DNA of 64,000 nucleotides, taken from contig CM060195.1 of assembly GCA_030549335.1 (NCBI GenBank), positions 14,811,501-14,875,500 on the forward strand, in the 5' to 3' direction. A program made the translations under genes and the position numbers. Source of the DNA: Pontederia crassipes (taxonomy: Eukaryota; Streptophyta; Magnoliopsida; Commelinales; Pontederiaceae). The notes under the pieces were generated by a model. It did no database searches and was not told the DNA's origin. It was given only the letters and a program-made list of their open reading frames with translations. Shown here one piece after another: positions 33,966 to 46,680 of the stretch (its first letter is position 1; every line of letters begins with the position of its first letter).

Positions 33966-36619
33966 ACGGGAGTTCACCTACAAAAATCTCGCAGCCAATG
34001 GCATTCACTCACAAGAAGAATATCAATCAAGTTGAAAATTTTCCATCGACCGTCTTCTCAAAATTCCTGGCCTCCTCCTCTCCTGTCCACACCAAAGATG
34101 AGCCCTCGCTGTTGCAACTCAAGCATTTTCCATCCAGAATCCTACAATCGAAATGTCAAACTTTGCCTCCACTGACATTGCCTAGGGGCTGCCTGCAGGT
34201 CGATCACCATGAGCGATGTAGCACCCTCATCAATGAACAACTGAACTAGTCGAAGAAGCATGGAGGAGGCATGGACATAGGGGCGCGCCCTCTCTGGAGG
34301 GATGGGTCAGCGCCCCCTCCCTCTTTTTTTTATTTTTTTATTACATATTATTTTTAACTTTTAAAATTAAAATAGAGTACAAAAAGATAGTTTAGTCTTT
34401 TAATAAATATAAAAAATAAAAGAAATAGAAAATGTAACAAAATTAAATAGATGGATCAAAGTGATAATCACAATATAATTTAGGCGTCCTATGAGGGTTA
34501 GATGCAAAAAAATGTTATAGCTCACTGGATATTTAAGGAACTAACCCATAAATTTATGAAGAATTATATGTGGAGGCATTGGTTTCATCATCTTTTATTT
34601 GTAGTAATAAGAATTATTGACATTGTGTTCGAATATCATCATACTAATCTTTTAGAAATATATAAATATCCATCGATTTAAAATTCATTCTATTTTATTT
34701 TCTCACACAATATCTTAAAATTGTATGCAAATATTGTTTCAATGTCATTATAAACATCATAATAGCTCAAAAAATCTAGAGCTAATGTAGAGAGAATTGA
34801 ATACGTATGACCATTTATCTTCATCGCTTGAAGACACTAATATCATTATCACATTAATTTGCACGTGACATGTAATCTTGTAGTTCATTATACGAATTCA
34901 TTCGATCTTCTTGAACTGCCCCCTAATAGAAGACATAAACGTGGAAAATAATTTATTGTTGAAAGGTCTAGGTGATGTAGACGTGATGAAGATACTTACT
35001 ATCTATGCACATTAAATTTTAATTCATAAATATTATATAACTCAGTTTTTATATTTTCTAATAAAATTTGGATTAAAAAATCATTAACTTTTAATTCATA
35101 TGATTTCTTGTATAACGTTTGAAAAAATAATTTTTAATTTCTCTCATGTACCATTAGGACAAGATTCATTAGATCTAAGATCTATCGTCATTGCTAAAAT
35201 GTTTGTGCATAGTAAATTATTCTAATATTCTTAAAATGTTGATTCCATCAAATTAATTAAATAATTCACATTTTTAATTAAATAAACTTGTTATTTTATG
35301 AAATTGATTAATTATTAAATGTGAAGTGATGGAGTAAATAACAAATAATTTTAAAATAGCATTGTAGAAGACTTACAATGATTTCATAATTGCTTTAGCA
35401 ATATCCCACTATTTTTATTTGATTATTACCTCACCCTGTGCGGAGAGTATTTGAGCTTAATGGGACTGTAGGTGTCATTGTTGCACCATCTCCTTCATAA
35501 CCTTCATAACTTGAAGGAATACCAAAATTATGAACGACAAGATAATTAGCATAGATAGTTGGAATTGGATAGTCAACTGATGATTTCTTATCTTTCATAC
35601 ATCCGAATGATTCACCAACCAACATGTGCTCATGAAAATTAAAAGCATCATCACCACTATTAACATATAGTGTACCATATGGATATGGCGATCTATAAGG
35701 TGAATAACAAAAATAATCACCATATAAATTAAATAAACCAATTATAACATATTTTTAATACAAATAGTAATTTAAAAATCAAAATTCTATTAGAAATATG
35801 GAATAAATATCATATTTATTGTACAATTGTCGATGAAAATTTTGTCATTATAGTAAATTCAATTAAAGAAATTAAAATCATTTTTGATAATAAGATAAGA
35901 AAAACATATATAAGCACTAATACATATACAATTTATAAATTAACATTTTTACCAAAATTTTGAAGTGATAAGAGTGAAGATATTGAAGAATGAGATTATT
36001 GAGAGGGGAAGGTGAAATTTGTAAGAGAGAGGAAGAAGTTAGAAGAAATGAGAATGTGTGGTAGTAGAACATGGCTTGCATTGTTTAAACGCGATCTATG
36101 TCATCCTCTCTCACAATGTGTGATTGTTATCACACACAACTGTGCAGCAAAAATTTGCTCAAGTTGTGGTGCAAGCCATCTTCTTTCAGCATGGGCGATG
36201 CTGAAGTTTGAAATGACCGTGTAACATTCGAAAACTTTAGTCAAATGTGGCAAAGACATGCTTTATTGTAACATCATGCCAACTATTATCTCGTCCGTTC
36301 GGGCCACATATATTAAGTGACCCATCCTGACATCGATGATATGTGGGCTATGATGATGCTTTGGACTCAACGTGTGGCTCGACTTGACACGAAGGAAAAA
36401 AAAACAAAAAAAAAACTAGAGTTTGAGGAAGTTGTGGACCAAAAATGGCTCCATAGTTGTGGACTATCGTGGATCTCAAGATCCACGATTGTGTTGAAAG
36501 TGCTCTCAGTTCAGCTGTGTTAAAGCTGCTCTTAGGTGATTAAATCCGGTTCAGTGAAGTACCTTTTCTCGATTTTGGTCTTTCCTTCACTCCTCCGCTC
36601 ACCAAATCGCTCACATGTT
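33966..36619. other. Mostly AT-rich DNA with one unexplained minus-strand frame
   Basis: 34,000-34,310 is moderately GC-rich with no recognised product. At 35,700-35,430 a minus-strand frame of about 90 codons reads PYRSPYPYGTLYVNSGDD, HEHMLVGESFGCMKDKKS and YPIPTIYANYLVVHNFGIP. It has a protein-like composition and ends in a stop, but I do not recognise it; a domesticated or decayed transposon accessory protein is possible. The rest shows nothing identifiable. Confidence 0.4.
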
Positions 36620-37370
36620 GAACGTCATTGTCGCCGATAACACTGACATCCATATCGTTGTTGCGTTCAACGCTGATACTGTGTGGATATAGAACTCTTG
36701 TAGATTTAGCTCGAGACAACCTATTTCCGAGCGGCTTCCTCCATGAGGGACGCCAAAATGAGCTCGACCTTAACAAGGGTGAGTTGCTAAGGATTCAAGC
36801 CCTTGAATTGTAGAGCCGAGAGAAGGGCGGCGATTGAGCGGATCGACGCGACAATCTCATGTGCCATAATACTCTAGAATAAATCCTTGATCTAGCTGGC
36901 CACCGATGCTTCATGGTGTGCTATGTTGAGTATCACATTCCGCTCCATGAGCTTCTCCTTCATCTGGAGGGATTCCTCGAGGATAGAGGCGTGGGAGAGG
37001 GTGATGGCCACCTGATCAACAACCACCTCCAATATATCGAGCTCGTGGGTGGTCCAGTCCCGCTCCCAGCCCTCCCCACCCATAAGCATGACAAGATGGA
37101 CTTTACCTAGGTTGTGAATGGACCAGGAGGATGGCGTAATAAGGCTCAGCAAGCTGGGACCGATTGTCGATGTTCAAGTCACCAACCTTTAAACGAGACA
37201 TGCGAATGGCAACCGACGGGCCCAAGCCTCGCCTCTGGTTGTGGCATGCACGAGTTGGGACCTCGGGTCCAACACAACAAGTCTTTTATGATGATTTGGG
37301 TGACATTTGGATGTGCGCCTCCGTTCACAAAAAATGATGATGGACATCTCCATTGGATGCCCTAAATGAT
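36620..37370 (-). pseudogene. Ethylene receptor fragment (GAF and histidine-kinase start), ETR2-like
   Basis: Read on the minus strand from 37,370 down, pieces follow the order of a plant ethylene receptor. First come LDPRSQL and AIRMSRLKVGDLN, then AEPYYAILLV. Next is the GAF end HELDILEVVVDQVAITLSHA followed by SILEESLQMKEKLMERN, then the histidine-kinase entry IMAHEIVASIRSIAALLSAL. Ethylene receptors are ER-membrane two-component-like proteins; the N-terminal ethylene-binding helices and the kinase end are absent here. Several stops and frameshifts lie between the blocks (for example after EASVAS), so it is a broken fragment. The HELxIxEVVxDQVAxxLSHA block is diagnostic for the family; the ETR2 subgroup is a guess. 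GC content is higher than in its surroundings. Confidence 0.78.
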
Positions 37371-37422
37371 GGCGGAGGCTTTCGTTCGATGTCCAAAATT
37401 GCAACGATTGAAGAATCATGGT

Positions 37423-38160
37423 GGTGGAGACCATCGCCAAAGGTGTCTGAGGCGGTGGCATCCAAGGCGACGGCGTCCGGGGCAGTGGTGTCCAAGGTGA
37501 CGATGTCCAGGATGGGACGTCGAGGAGGGAAGGATGGGAGAACAAGGATGGGAGAACAAGGATGGGAGACATGGGAGACCACAGTTGTGGACCCAAAGTG
37601 GTTCCACAACTTCCTTAAACCCAAAAAAATATGTTATGTCATGCCGGGTCGAGCTAAGTTCGTGTTCCCCGAGACCAAGATCATATTCCCCATAGCCGAG
37701 TCGTGTTGTGCCAAGTGTACAATTGAGCGACTCAGCATGGGTTGGCACATGTTGTGCCCAGGACGAGCTTGTGCCATGTTGGGCTAGCATGATTTTTGGT
37801 GGAGACCATCGCCAAAGGTGTCTGAGGCAGTGGCATCCAAGGCGACGGCGTTCGGGGCAGTGGTGTCCAAGGTGACGATTTCCAGGATGGGACGATGAGG
37901 AGGGAAAGATGGGAGAACAAGGATGGGAGACATGGGACACCACAGTTGTGGATCCAAAGTGGTTCCACAACTTCCTTAAACCCAAAAAATTATGTTATTT
38001 CATGCCGGGTCGAGCTAAGTTCGTGTTCCCCGGGGCCAAGGTCATATTCCCCATAGCCGAGTCGTGTTGTTCCAAGTGTACAATTGAGCGACTCAGCATG
38101 GGTTGGCACATGTTGTGCCCAGGATGAGCTTGTGCCATGTTGGGCTAGCATGATTTTTGG
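37423..38160. repeat. 375-bp tandem duplication, two copies
   Basis: Copy 1 is 37423-37797 and copy 2 is 37798-38160. Both begin GGTGGAGACCATCGCC and end GGGCTAGCATGATTTTTGG. Copy 2 lacks one 12-bp GATGGGAGAACA-type subunit and has a few substitutions. Open frames across it on both strands follow from composition and duplicate with it; none carries a known motif. It adjoins the ethylene-receptor fragment. Confidence 0.93.
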
Positions 38161-39143
38161 ATGGGCCGATAGTGTGTGAAGCTGGATGGCCTACTTGAAA
38201 GTCCATCTTTACCTTCTTGGATAAGGTGTACACAAACCTTCATGATACATGAAGTTGGACATCTCCAACTTGGTTGGATTCTAACAGCCTAAACAAGAGT
38301 CATGTATCAAACTTGGGACTTTTAATGTAACCTCTCTCTTAATAGGTGTAAAAGTGGTTTTTTATTAAAAAAATATTGGCTATTTTTTAATCGGCCTTTT
38401 AAATTAAAAAAGCATCCTAAAAAGGTTTAGGAAAAATACCATCTAGTACATAATTTTTTTCTCCTAGTTTTTTTGAGAGACTATTTTAATATAATAATGT
38501 TTTTAAAAAATATATAATAAATCAAAATTAATGTAAACACAAATAATTTTATGACTAAATATAAGATATAGTACTACTATAAAATTAGAGTTCCATAATG
38601 ATAGAAAAATATTAAATTATATAAAAGGTTATTATACCAATAAAAACTGATGTTATAAATAATTATATAGTTAAAAATATATAAATAAAGAATGGGCTTC
38701 ATGAGTCCCACAGTTTTTTCAAGGTGGAGACCTAATTTGAGCGAGCCGATTCGTTCTATTAAAATTCCTCACTAATCATATTCGTAGTTCTATTTTTTTT
38801 CCGGTTCAATCCCTTTGGATGGGGTATGCTTATTAGGTTGGTCAGTTTTTAACTATACATCTTAACATTATTAAGTTATAATAATAAATATATTAATAAA
38901 AGTTTTTTGAAAAGCTAAAAATTAATAAGTGAAAGATAATAATTTATTATGATATAAAATGTTTACGTAGTAAATAAATAACAATGGTCTCATGAGATTT
39001 CATAAAATAACATCTGCAAAGTCTAATATCCCTATTATATTTTGAAACTTATTCAATCCTAGGTGTGTGTACAACATGAATCCCAAGATATATCATTTAT
39101 TTCTAGAGTATATAATAAACCATTTGTGTCATATCATTGTCAT
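38161..39143. other. AT-rich intergenic DNA
   Basis: No gene or transposon terminus recognised. It leads into the 5' end of the outer copia element. Confidence 0.45.
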
Positions 39144-39450
39144 GTCCTAACAATGTGCTCATATTGTATATGCATGACACATCTCCTATAATATGACATG
39201 ATATGTATCCTTTGTATATAACTTGCTATATGATCTTTATTCTTATCAATCATGTCAACATTGTTAGGACATATCCATCAAAGAACTCTCTTTTGTTAGG
39301 CTCTCAGCAAGATTGCATAACATTTGATATGCTATATATTGCTATCTATATACTTATGTACAATATACCTCACAAAAAAATAAATAAGAAAACACCATTT
39401 AGTTTACACTCTGATTCAATTCTTATATGGTATCAAAGTGCCACTAGTAC
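39144..39450 (+). mobile_element. Outer copia element (copia-2), 5' LTR end and primer-binding site
   Basis: TGGTATCAAAGTGCC at 39428-39442 is a near match to the initiator-tRNA-Met primer-binding site (TGGTATCAGAGC) of Ty1/copia elements, so the LTR ends just before it at about 39,420. The LTR start is unresolved: TGTTAGGACATATCC at about 39,258 is one candidate. A 13-base inverted repeat (TGTCCTAACAATG at 39,144 and its complement ending at about 39,268) lies in the same place. The element resumes at 55,248, where a copia gag starts. Confidence 0.65.
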
Positions 39451-42154
39451 TGCAATATCCCAAATTTAATTTGCATATAATTAAATGAGTTAATATTTAT
39501 CATATGATTGATAAGTAATAAGATGTATGTGTTAAGGCATGAGTTTTAACTTAGTGTTAGATATATACATGTCCCTTAAGGTTTACGTTAAGGTCGGTAT
39601 ACATCTCCCTTATATTAAATTTGTACACAAGATCCAAACCAAGGAGCACCCAAGGCTAATTGAAGTAATTGAAGAAGGGGAGAAGATTTAGGGTTTTCAT
39701 TTCGGGTGAGTTCTTGCATAAATACTCTTTAATTTTAAATATATATGAAGTAAAAAGGGGTTTCTGAATCATGTATATCCTCTTTATTGAATAATTTCAA
39801 CCTTTTGGCGTGAAAAAGCAAACCCCATGTCTTTGTGAGAAGAATAAACCCTAATCGAAAGTAACCTTGAAGCTTCGAACTTAACTAGACTTTTGCATGC
39901 CTAAGGATTGTCCAACAATTATGAAATTTACCTTATTTGATCCTCTCTGAGTCTACTTTTATTGATATCTAGAATCAAGTTAATCAGATGTCAACAGATA
40001 AAGTTATGTTCCCTTCTTTAAGGTGCTACCATTCTGTCCGTCGAAACCATTACCTAATTTTGTAAAATATGTATTAAATCCAATATATTATATAATTATT
40101 TGGTAATTTAGGATAAGAAAGATATAGATGTTAAAACTCATTTATAATTGGAATAAGCATAAAAGGATATGTCTAATGGAAGTTATAAATTGTTAACTGA
40201 ACCTCACTTAGTTTGTCAAAATGAAACTTAGGAGAGATTATGTTAGTATTTGTTAAATTTATTGTGCTATGTCTAGAGGGATATAAATTCAAGAAATTTT
40301 ATGAGCTGCACTCTATACTTCTAGAGAAAATTAAAATGATTAGAATAAGCGATATTTACCAGTTTATATAAATCATAAAAGTAAAGTCACTCAATTTGAC
40401 AAAACACGAAAACAACATAAAATTTAGGTGGAATGTTGATTTTCCTGAGAAACTATAAATAAATAAAATATGAAACTTTTATATATTAATGCTTCTGTAA
40501 TTTGTACCAGACAAATTTGAAATGATGAAATTTGGCTATGAATGTCAGAAGATATGAATTTTACTTTACTATGTGTCCAATATGTCATAGTATAAGATCA
40601 ACTCTTGTGATAAATAACTACGTTATAAGATTAAATGCATGTGTTATGTAACCTTTGTAATCATCTATACTCATGTATGATATTTTAGGGATTAAAATAT
40701 AGCAGTAATATGATTGTTATTATTATGGCTATAGGATTAAAAGAGTCACGTAAGAAAAAAGGAGAAAGCCTTTTGATTTGTACTTCCACAAAGTAAGTTA
40801 TTTTCTCCTACTCTATATATTCACCTCTTATGAATTCGGTGTGACATTGATTGTTATACATTTTTCGTCCTTGTGAAAAGTATATCTAAATGATTATTTG
40901 GTTGTGCATTTTAAAAGCATATATTATGTCATGGATAGATTTTATAAAATGCAATCATGTTCCATCTGAATGAGTATTCGATATGATTCATCTTCTAACA
41001 TGTGAGGTACAATTGTTATATGATGAATCATGCATCTGCACGTATGGTGGTTGACGCTAAGTGCTACATCGCTGATCATGATGGGAACCAGTTCTTTTTT
41101 TTAATGCATCATTTTGTTCCCTAGAAATGAGATAAGATAAGATGGAGCTAAGTATTGTGCGGACCTAAGTGCTACATCGTGAGAAATCATGGTGGGAACC
41201 ACCGTATGGACCACCTCTAGAAGCCATATATCGGTTTCTGATATATTCTCCAGAAATGGGATGAGATAAGATGGAGCTAAACATCGTGCAAACCTAAGTG
41301 TTACATCATGAGAAATTATAATGTGAGATACCTCTAGAATTCATATGGATCACCTCCAAAGCCATCTATCGCTTTCTGATCTGTTCTCCAGAAATGAGTT
41401 GAGATAAGATGGAGTTAAGTGTCGTGTGGACCTAAGTGCTACATCGTGAAAAATCATAGTAGGAACCACCTCTAGAATCCATATGATCACACCTCTGGAA
41501 GCCATTTATCGAACTAGACAAATTGGCCAATTTTGATTTGTGCATTCATATGAGAGTGTTGCATCTGCATTCATATGCTTGATATGTTAAAGTTCCAGTG
41601 ATTACAAATTGAGTGTGATGCTTTTGATTATAATGTTTTATATGTAATTATCAAATGTATAAAAATACTTATTTTGATATTATGATAATATGAATTGATT
41701 ATATGGTGATACATAGGCTTTGACTTGTCAACTTACTGAGCTATTTTGCTCACAATGTTTCTAATATTTTTCATATCAGTATAGCTATTTGGATCACACG
41801 AGCTCATAATCTTAGCAGGGTTTATCTCCTTTGTGCTAAGGTAGTCAGGGGAGTTATTTCTCTCGTGTCATTTTATTAAGTTGTCGAAATAGTTGATTAT
41901 TTGTACTATATATATGTTATTTTGTACCTTCTAAAGAAGGATGAATGTTGTTGAATGTGAAACATAAGGTTCCCTTGGTCTTCTATGAAGAATGATAATA
42001 AATTGTTCCATATATTTATTGCTATTTATATGCCTTTATGTTATATAAAACATAAATTACATCATGTTTCCATATTCTTTCTCAATTTTATTTGATCATC
42101 TGTAATGAGTTAGAAGATCTAGATTAAACCATGATTTAAATCGGGGTTGTGACA
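39451..42154 (+). repeat. gypsy-1 5' LTR
   Basis: 2704 bp, from TGCAATATCCC to GGGGTTGTGACA. About 270 bp shorter than the 3' LTR after removal of its copia insert, because sequence corresponding to part of 47,610-48,040 is missing here. Bases near 40,190 (AATGGAAGTTATAAATTG) preserve the uninterrupted site into which copia-1 jumped in the other LTR. Confidence 0.88.
41058..41520 (+). repeat. Tandem repeat inside the gypsy LTR
   Basis: The phrase TAAGTGCTACATCG followed by GA(G)AAATCATGGTGGGAACC recurs at 41058, 41166, 41295 and 41432, spacing about 108-137 bp. Each unit also has GAGATAAGATGGAG and GCCATCTATCG. The same array, with fewer units, is in the other LTRs at about 54,253-54,580 and 60,554-60,840, so it is an LTR feature. 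Confidence 0.85.
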
Positions 42155-42839
42155 GTTATCATATGGGTGGGGTCAGTTTGGAGATTATAGTGTGAGGTTA
42201 TATATGTATTAATGTATGACCTTTCAAAATGTGATTGTGATATATGCCTTTATCAATTATGACCCTATGTATCGCAACCCTATACATTGGTTTGAAAAAA
42301 AGAGAATCATCGAGTACTATTTTGTGATCTTTATTCTTCATGGCAATGCATTGTATTCACATATAGTGTAATAATAATGCATAATATGAGATGCGACAAG
42401 TACCTTCGTTGTTGACATGATTGTTTTGTATTTGTATTAATTTCATGTGATTTTGGATTTGGATTAATATTCTTTTTAGTAGGAATGATTAGATTATTAC
42501 AAAGAAAACTATTTTCTCGCTTTCAGATTAACTATCATTTTATTTTATGAGTGATAGGGAAGTAAGTATATGTTTTCTAATCTATTACATGTGTATATCA
42601 ATAAGTTAATTGAGAGTTGAAGTGATGGTTCTTAAATTATTTGGTAAAGGAAAATAGTCTAAATAATGTTCCTATGTTTAAGGAATTCCCTAAATATATT
42701 CTAGAGAAGTGGTGTGTCCCCCTTGATAGAAAGAGATGAAAATCTATATTCCCCTTCCTCTAGAATCATTTCTACTTCCAATATCCTTTATTGTGTGGTC
42801 ATGGAATCTAAAAGAAGTATATGAGTCTTCATATGAGGG

Positions 42840-43020
42840 TTTTAGTTGGCCTACAACTACGAGCTTTAGTCTTATTCATTAAGAAGAAAGATGAGTCCTG
42901 CAAGTTTATTTATAGGCTTTTGAATCAAGTAACTATAAAGTTTACGAAAAGTAAGTTATTTATTTGATCTACAAGGTGCCCTTGTATTTCCGAAGCTTGA
43001 TTTAAGATTTGAAAACAAAA
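42840..43020 (+). pseudogene. Ty3/gypsy reverse-transcriptase remnant
   Basis: The plus strand, in shifting frames, gives FIKKKDESCKFIYRLLN, then LFDLQGALVFPKLD. These match the FVKKKDG...CIDYR...LN and LFDQLQGA...SKIDL signatures of plant gypsy reverse transcriptase. Stops and frameshifts are present. Downstream, 43,020-44,010 yields no block I can place. It shows that gypsy-1 once coded for pol on the plus strand. Confidence 0.8.
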
Positions 43021-44428
43021 AATGCTATATTTTAAAGAATGCATTTAAAACAACCCATGATTAATTTTTGTAATGTCATAGGATCATTTAATGCGTAACT
43101 GTCTTTATATTTTATGAATCGAAATTTGAAACTATTCTTATATTAAATCATAAATTATTTTTTTATGACAACTTAATTTGTTCATAGAGTCATACAAGTC
43201 ATGAAAACATTTGAACCCTAACCTTTACAAAACAAAATTGTGTGTCAAAATTAGTGTGAGTTTTGACATGACCATATAGTAGTGAGCCATGTTGGTTATA
43301 AGACAGAAGAATCATGTTCCTAATATGCAAGACCATTTGAGATACTGGAGTGAGACAATTTAAAAGCTTATCCCTCTCAAATGATCATGATGTGTTTCTT
43401 GTGCACATTTTAAGAAAACATGAATTATATTACTTACATATGATTTGGTATGTTCAAAACTAGTGATTTGAAAATATATCGTTTAGAAAGTGTCTAGTTA
43501 TTATCTTAGTTTACAAGAGACGTAGGACAACGAAGAAAAGTTCATACCCTATAATGTCATGTCATAAAAACTTTAGTCATATAAGGTATTATGTTTTGGG
43601 ATAAATACTTTCAAACAATAAGATGAGGGAAATATCTATAATTCATCCAAATGAAACAGGATATTTATATATATGAGAGTCAAATAGTAAGTCATTTTAT
43701 GTCATTAGCATTCTAATTGGAAAAGAAAAGCCAAACTATTTGGATTTGAAATACATAGATCTTAACAACTTTTTCAAGAAATTTTGGTTATATGAAATTT
43801 TGTAGGATCTCCACATGGATAGATTTTAGAGTCTATATTATACATGGTCAGGATATATTATGATCGAATGTATGGATAGGAAGATAGTGACAACAGATGA
43901 AGGTATGGTTATGAAAATCTAAATAGTCTGAAAATCAATTTATGAAAGGTGTCAGGTAAGATAAGTATAGCTTCAGTATGGTTTTTATGACAATCTTATA
44001 TCCTACATCACATCCCTTTCACGCATGTATCCGTCGCACTATCCAACCGTCCAATTGTAGATCGATGGTCAATGATGTCTAAAACATCAGCATTCGTTGG
44101 ATTGAAGCGAAACAACCCTGATTTAATAAAGCAATAAAAAAAATACTTGGCTGCTTGCACATTCATTTCTTCCATCACGATTGGTTCTTTTTATTTTCAA
44201 TAGATACCCCTCTGTCACACTCATCAAACGTCACTAGATCATGCTCATCGGATGTTGCCTTAATCACTTGCACTGGAAGAGAAACAACCCTGATTTAATA
44301 GGGTGATAAAAAAACCCTTGGCTGCTTGCACATTCGTTTCTTCCATCATGACTAGTTTCCCCTTGGTCACGCTCGTCCGTTGCCTCTATCACGCTCTCTA
44401 AACGTCACTTGGATCATGATCGCCAGAG

Positions 44429-44945
44429 TTCTACCATATGCATTATGCCCTTGCTGATCGTTATGATCAGGTAGTTAGTAGTAATATGCGGGAGAACACC
44501 CGTCTAGAACTCAAATCTTATGGTTCAAGCAAGCAGTGGATCTTGTCTTGTTTTTTAACCACCTTCTCCTTCAACGATGAACTCTTCAAAATCCACACAT
44601 GAATCAAAATAATATCTCAAGTTGGATCCGAGAGCTGTAGGATTGACATCTTCCTCAACTCTGGTGACAGTTCTGATCGCTTCAGGAAGTGTGGCATTGA
44701 TTCCTCATTTTCAGAATCAGAGTCTATATTGATGATGCTGTTGAAGTGAATCAGGAGTGCATTTCTTCTAGACTACATGAGAGATTGCTCGAATTGGAAG
44801 ATGAACAAATTTCCGAATTACATGAGAGCATATTGCAGAGAAGCACAAAGTCTTGGAGCAAGATGAACAAATTTCCATGTTGCGAGATACATCATTGTCT
44901 CACAAGCATGAAATTGAGCGTCTAAAAGATGTAGCCGTGGATACT
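44429..44945 (+). pseudogene. Captured NETWORKED (NET/KIP1) actin-binding protein fragment
   Basis: 44,429-44,540 translates to FYHMHYALADRYDQVV, then RENTRLELKSYGSS. This resembles the end of the NAB actin-binding domain of NET proteins (EEFYRMYRALAERYDQ-type, then LQSQGS). From about 44,730 a second piece, EVNQECISSRLHERLLELED followed after a frameshift by EQDEQISMLRDTS and HKHEIERLKD, is coiled-coil-like, as in the rest of NET proteins. Frameshifts and stops break it. NET proteins tie actin to membranes. It lies between the two inverted arms. The family assignment rests on one short block plus the coiled-coil. Confidence 0.6.
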
Positions 44946-44969
44946 GCTTGAACAAAACTGGGAGCTGAG

Positions 44970-45110
44970 CATGCTTCTCTCTCTCTCAACATGCTTCTCT
45001 CTCTCATTGCCAAGCATGCTTCTCTCTCTCTCTCACAGGGTGGTGTTCTCTCTCTCTTAGAGTGGCGTGTTAGGAGCCAAGCATGCTTCTCTCTCTCTCT
45101 CTCATATTCA
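44970..45110. repeat. AAGCATGCTTCTCTCTCTC repeat
   Basis: Four or five copies of (C)ATGCTTCTCTCTCTC with variable CT length, inside the Pack-MULE-like element just after the captured fragment. Confidence 0.85.
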
Positions 45111-46680
45111 CAGAGTACAAGTCATGAAATGGTGCAGTATATGCTACTCCTTACATATTTCGCTATATCTTGTGTCTTAAGTTAAGGATTTGCATGTCTC
45201 TTAATCTTATTTTCATGGAAGGGATAACTTCGTGTCTTATATATGTTTTTGTTTATTTTTGGTACATGAAATCCTCTTATATTTGATGACATCCTTGCCA
45301 TGATTGCTTCTTCATCAATGGTTCTCTTTTTTCCAAGAATGGAATGTGTTTAATGCTGTTTAGGGATAGATGGAGTCTCCTTTCGACATTGGACAGAACG
45401 TGATTGAAAAATATAACCAAAATACAATAAAACAGGACAAAGGGAGAGTTACTCACTCTTAACTAGAGAAGATGAGACAAATGTGCAATCCCAAAATCTA
45501 GGTGAGACAAACCGATGGAGAAGATGAAGAGATCCACTCAATAAAAAATATTATGCAAAATTACGGCCATCATGATTGGTGAGCTCGATCAAGGCGACAT
45601 CCAATCCACGTGATCCAAGTGACGTTCGACGCAAGTGATTATGATGGCGTCCAATGAGCATGATCGAGTGACGTTCGAAGCGTGACAGAGGGGTATCTAT
45701 TGAAAATAAAAAGAACCAGTCGCGATGGAAGAAACGAACATGCAAGCAACCAAGTATTTTTTATTTCTTTATTAAATCAGGACCATTTCGCTTCAATCCA
45801 ACAAACGCTGACATTTTGGACATCATTAACCATCGATCTACAGTTGGACGGTTGGATAGTGCAATGCATATATGCATGAACGGGCTAGGACATAGAAGCA
45901 TATAACTCATATATATATATATTAGTTTAATACATGTTTGAACTATTTGAATTAGATATGTGTGTAAAAAATTATGAGTTTCATCTCCAACTTTGAGAAA
46001 ATTGAAGAGGAATAAGATTATATGTTATAATGGAAATTTGGTGGGGACAATTAGTAAGGGAATAAATTATAATTTACTGTAACAATATGCGGTGTTATTT
46101 TAAGGACTTGGAAACATATGTGACAAAGACAAAAGATAACACCACTCAATTAAGTATAAAGTATAGAAGAACCGACTATCCAAATAGTTTAATGTTGAAT
46201 AGTGATACTTACTTGGTTGGGTCCAAATCATTTAATGATCAGTAAATTATCATCGGTAGATGTGAATCATTATTAATAATTTCCAAAGCATTGTGAATTA
46301 TTGAATTACTGTCGTTAATATTAGTTGGTTCTCCCCCTCCATTACTATATATTTCAGAATCACTGATGATTCTTGATTCATCATTATCGATTGAAATTCA
46401 ATCTTTCAGTATAAAGTTTTAGTTTGTCTTTGTTTGTCACATCTCACATTGTTCGAATGATGGAATATAATCATTATTGATCTAAAATTACCATCTTTGA
46501 GCATCAATTTATAGCTGATCCTTACTTCATTTTGCTTGTCCCAACTCACTTAGTATAATTGATTGAATCACCATTGCCACTCTTCTACGCGTGATAATGA
46601 TTTTTCATTTTGATTTTAGTATATCAACTGACCTTGAAAGTTTAAGAGTGGTTTAAAAGATTTTCGAAAGATGTATTGGA

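Larger units (their letters stand above)
44014..45884. mobile_element. Pack-MULE-like element with about 250-bp terminal inverted repeats
   Basis: The left arm 44014-44270 and the right arm 45632-45884 are inverted copies that share long stretches, for example CACTATCCAACCGTCCAA, TTTTTATTTTCAATAGATAC and ACCCCTCTGTCACGC-type sequence. A second, partial direct copy of the left arm follows at 44,271-44,425. Between the arms lie host-like coding pieces. Long inverted repeats with captured gene fragments and no transposase are the mark of Pack-MULEs; a 9-bp target-site duplication was not clear (flanks CTACATCAC and CTAGGACAT). It lies inside the gypsy-1 internal region. Confidence 0.75.

Noticed and set aside
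37353-38127. Long frames on both strands (up to 189 codons)
   Set aside because: They arise from the 375-bp tandem duplication and repeat with it; no known motif.
39144-39268. A 125-bp MITE bounded by TGTCCTAACAATG inverted repeats
   Set aside because: Only 13 bases match well and no target-site duplication was seen; it may simply be part of the copia-2 LTR.
41058-41520. Regularly spaced repeats that might suggest a CRISPR-like array
   Set aside because: Units are over 100 bp, spacers are not unique, the array lies within plant LTRs and CRISPR does not occur in plant nuclear DNA.
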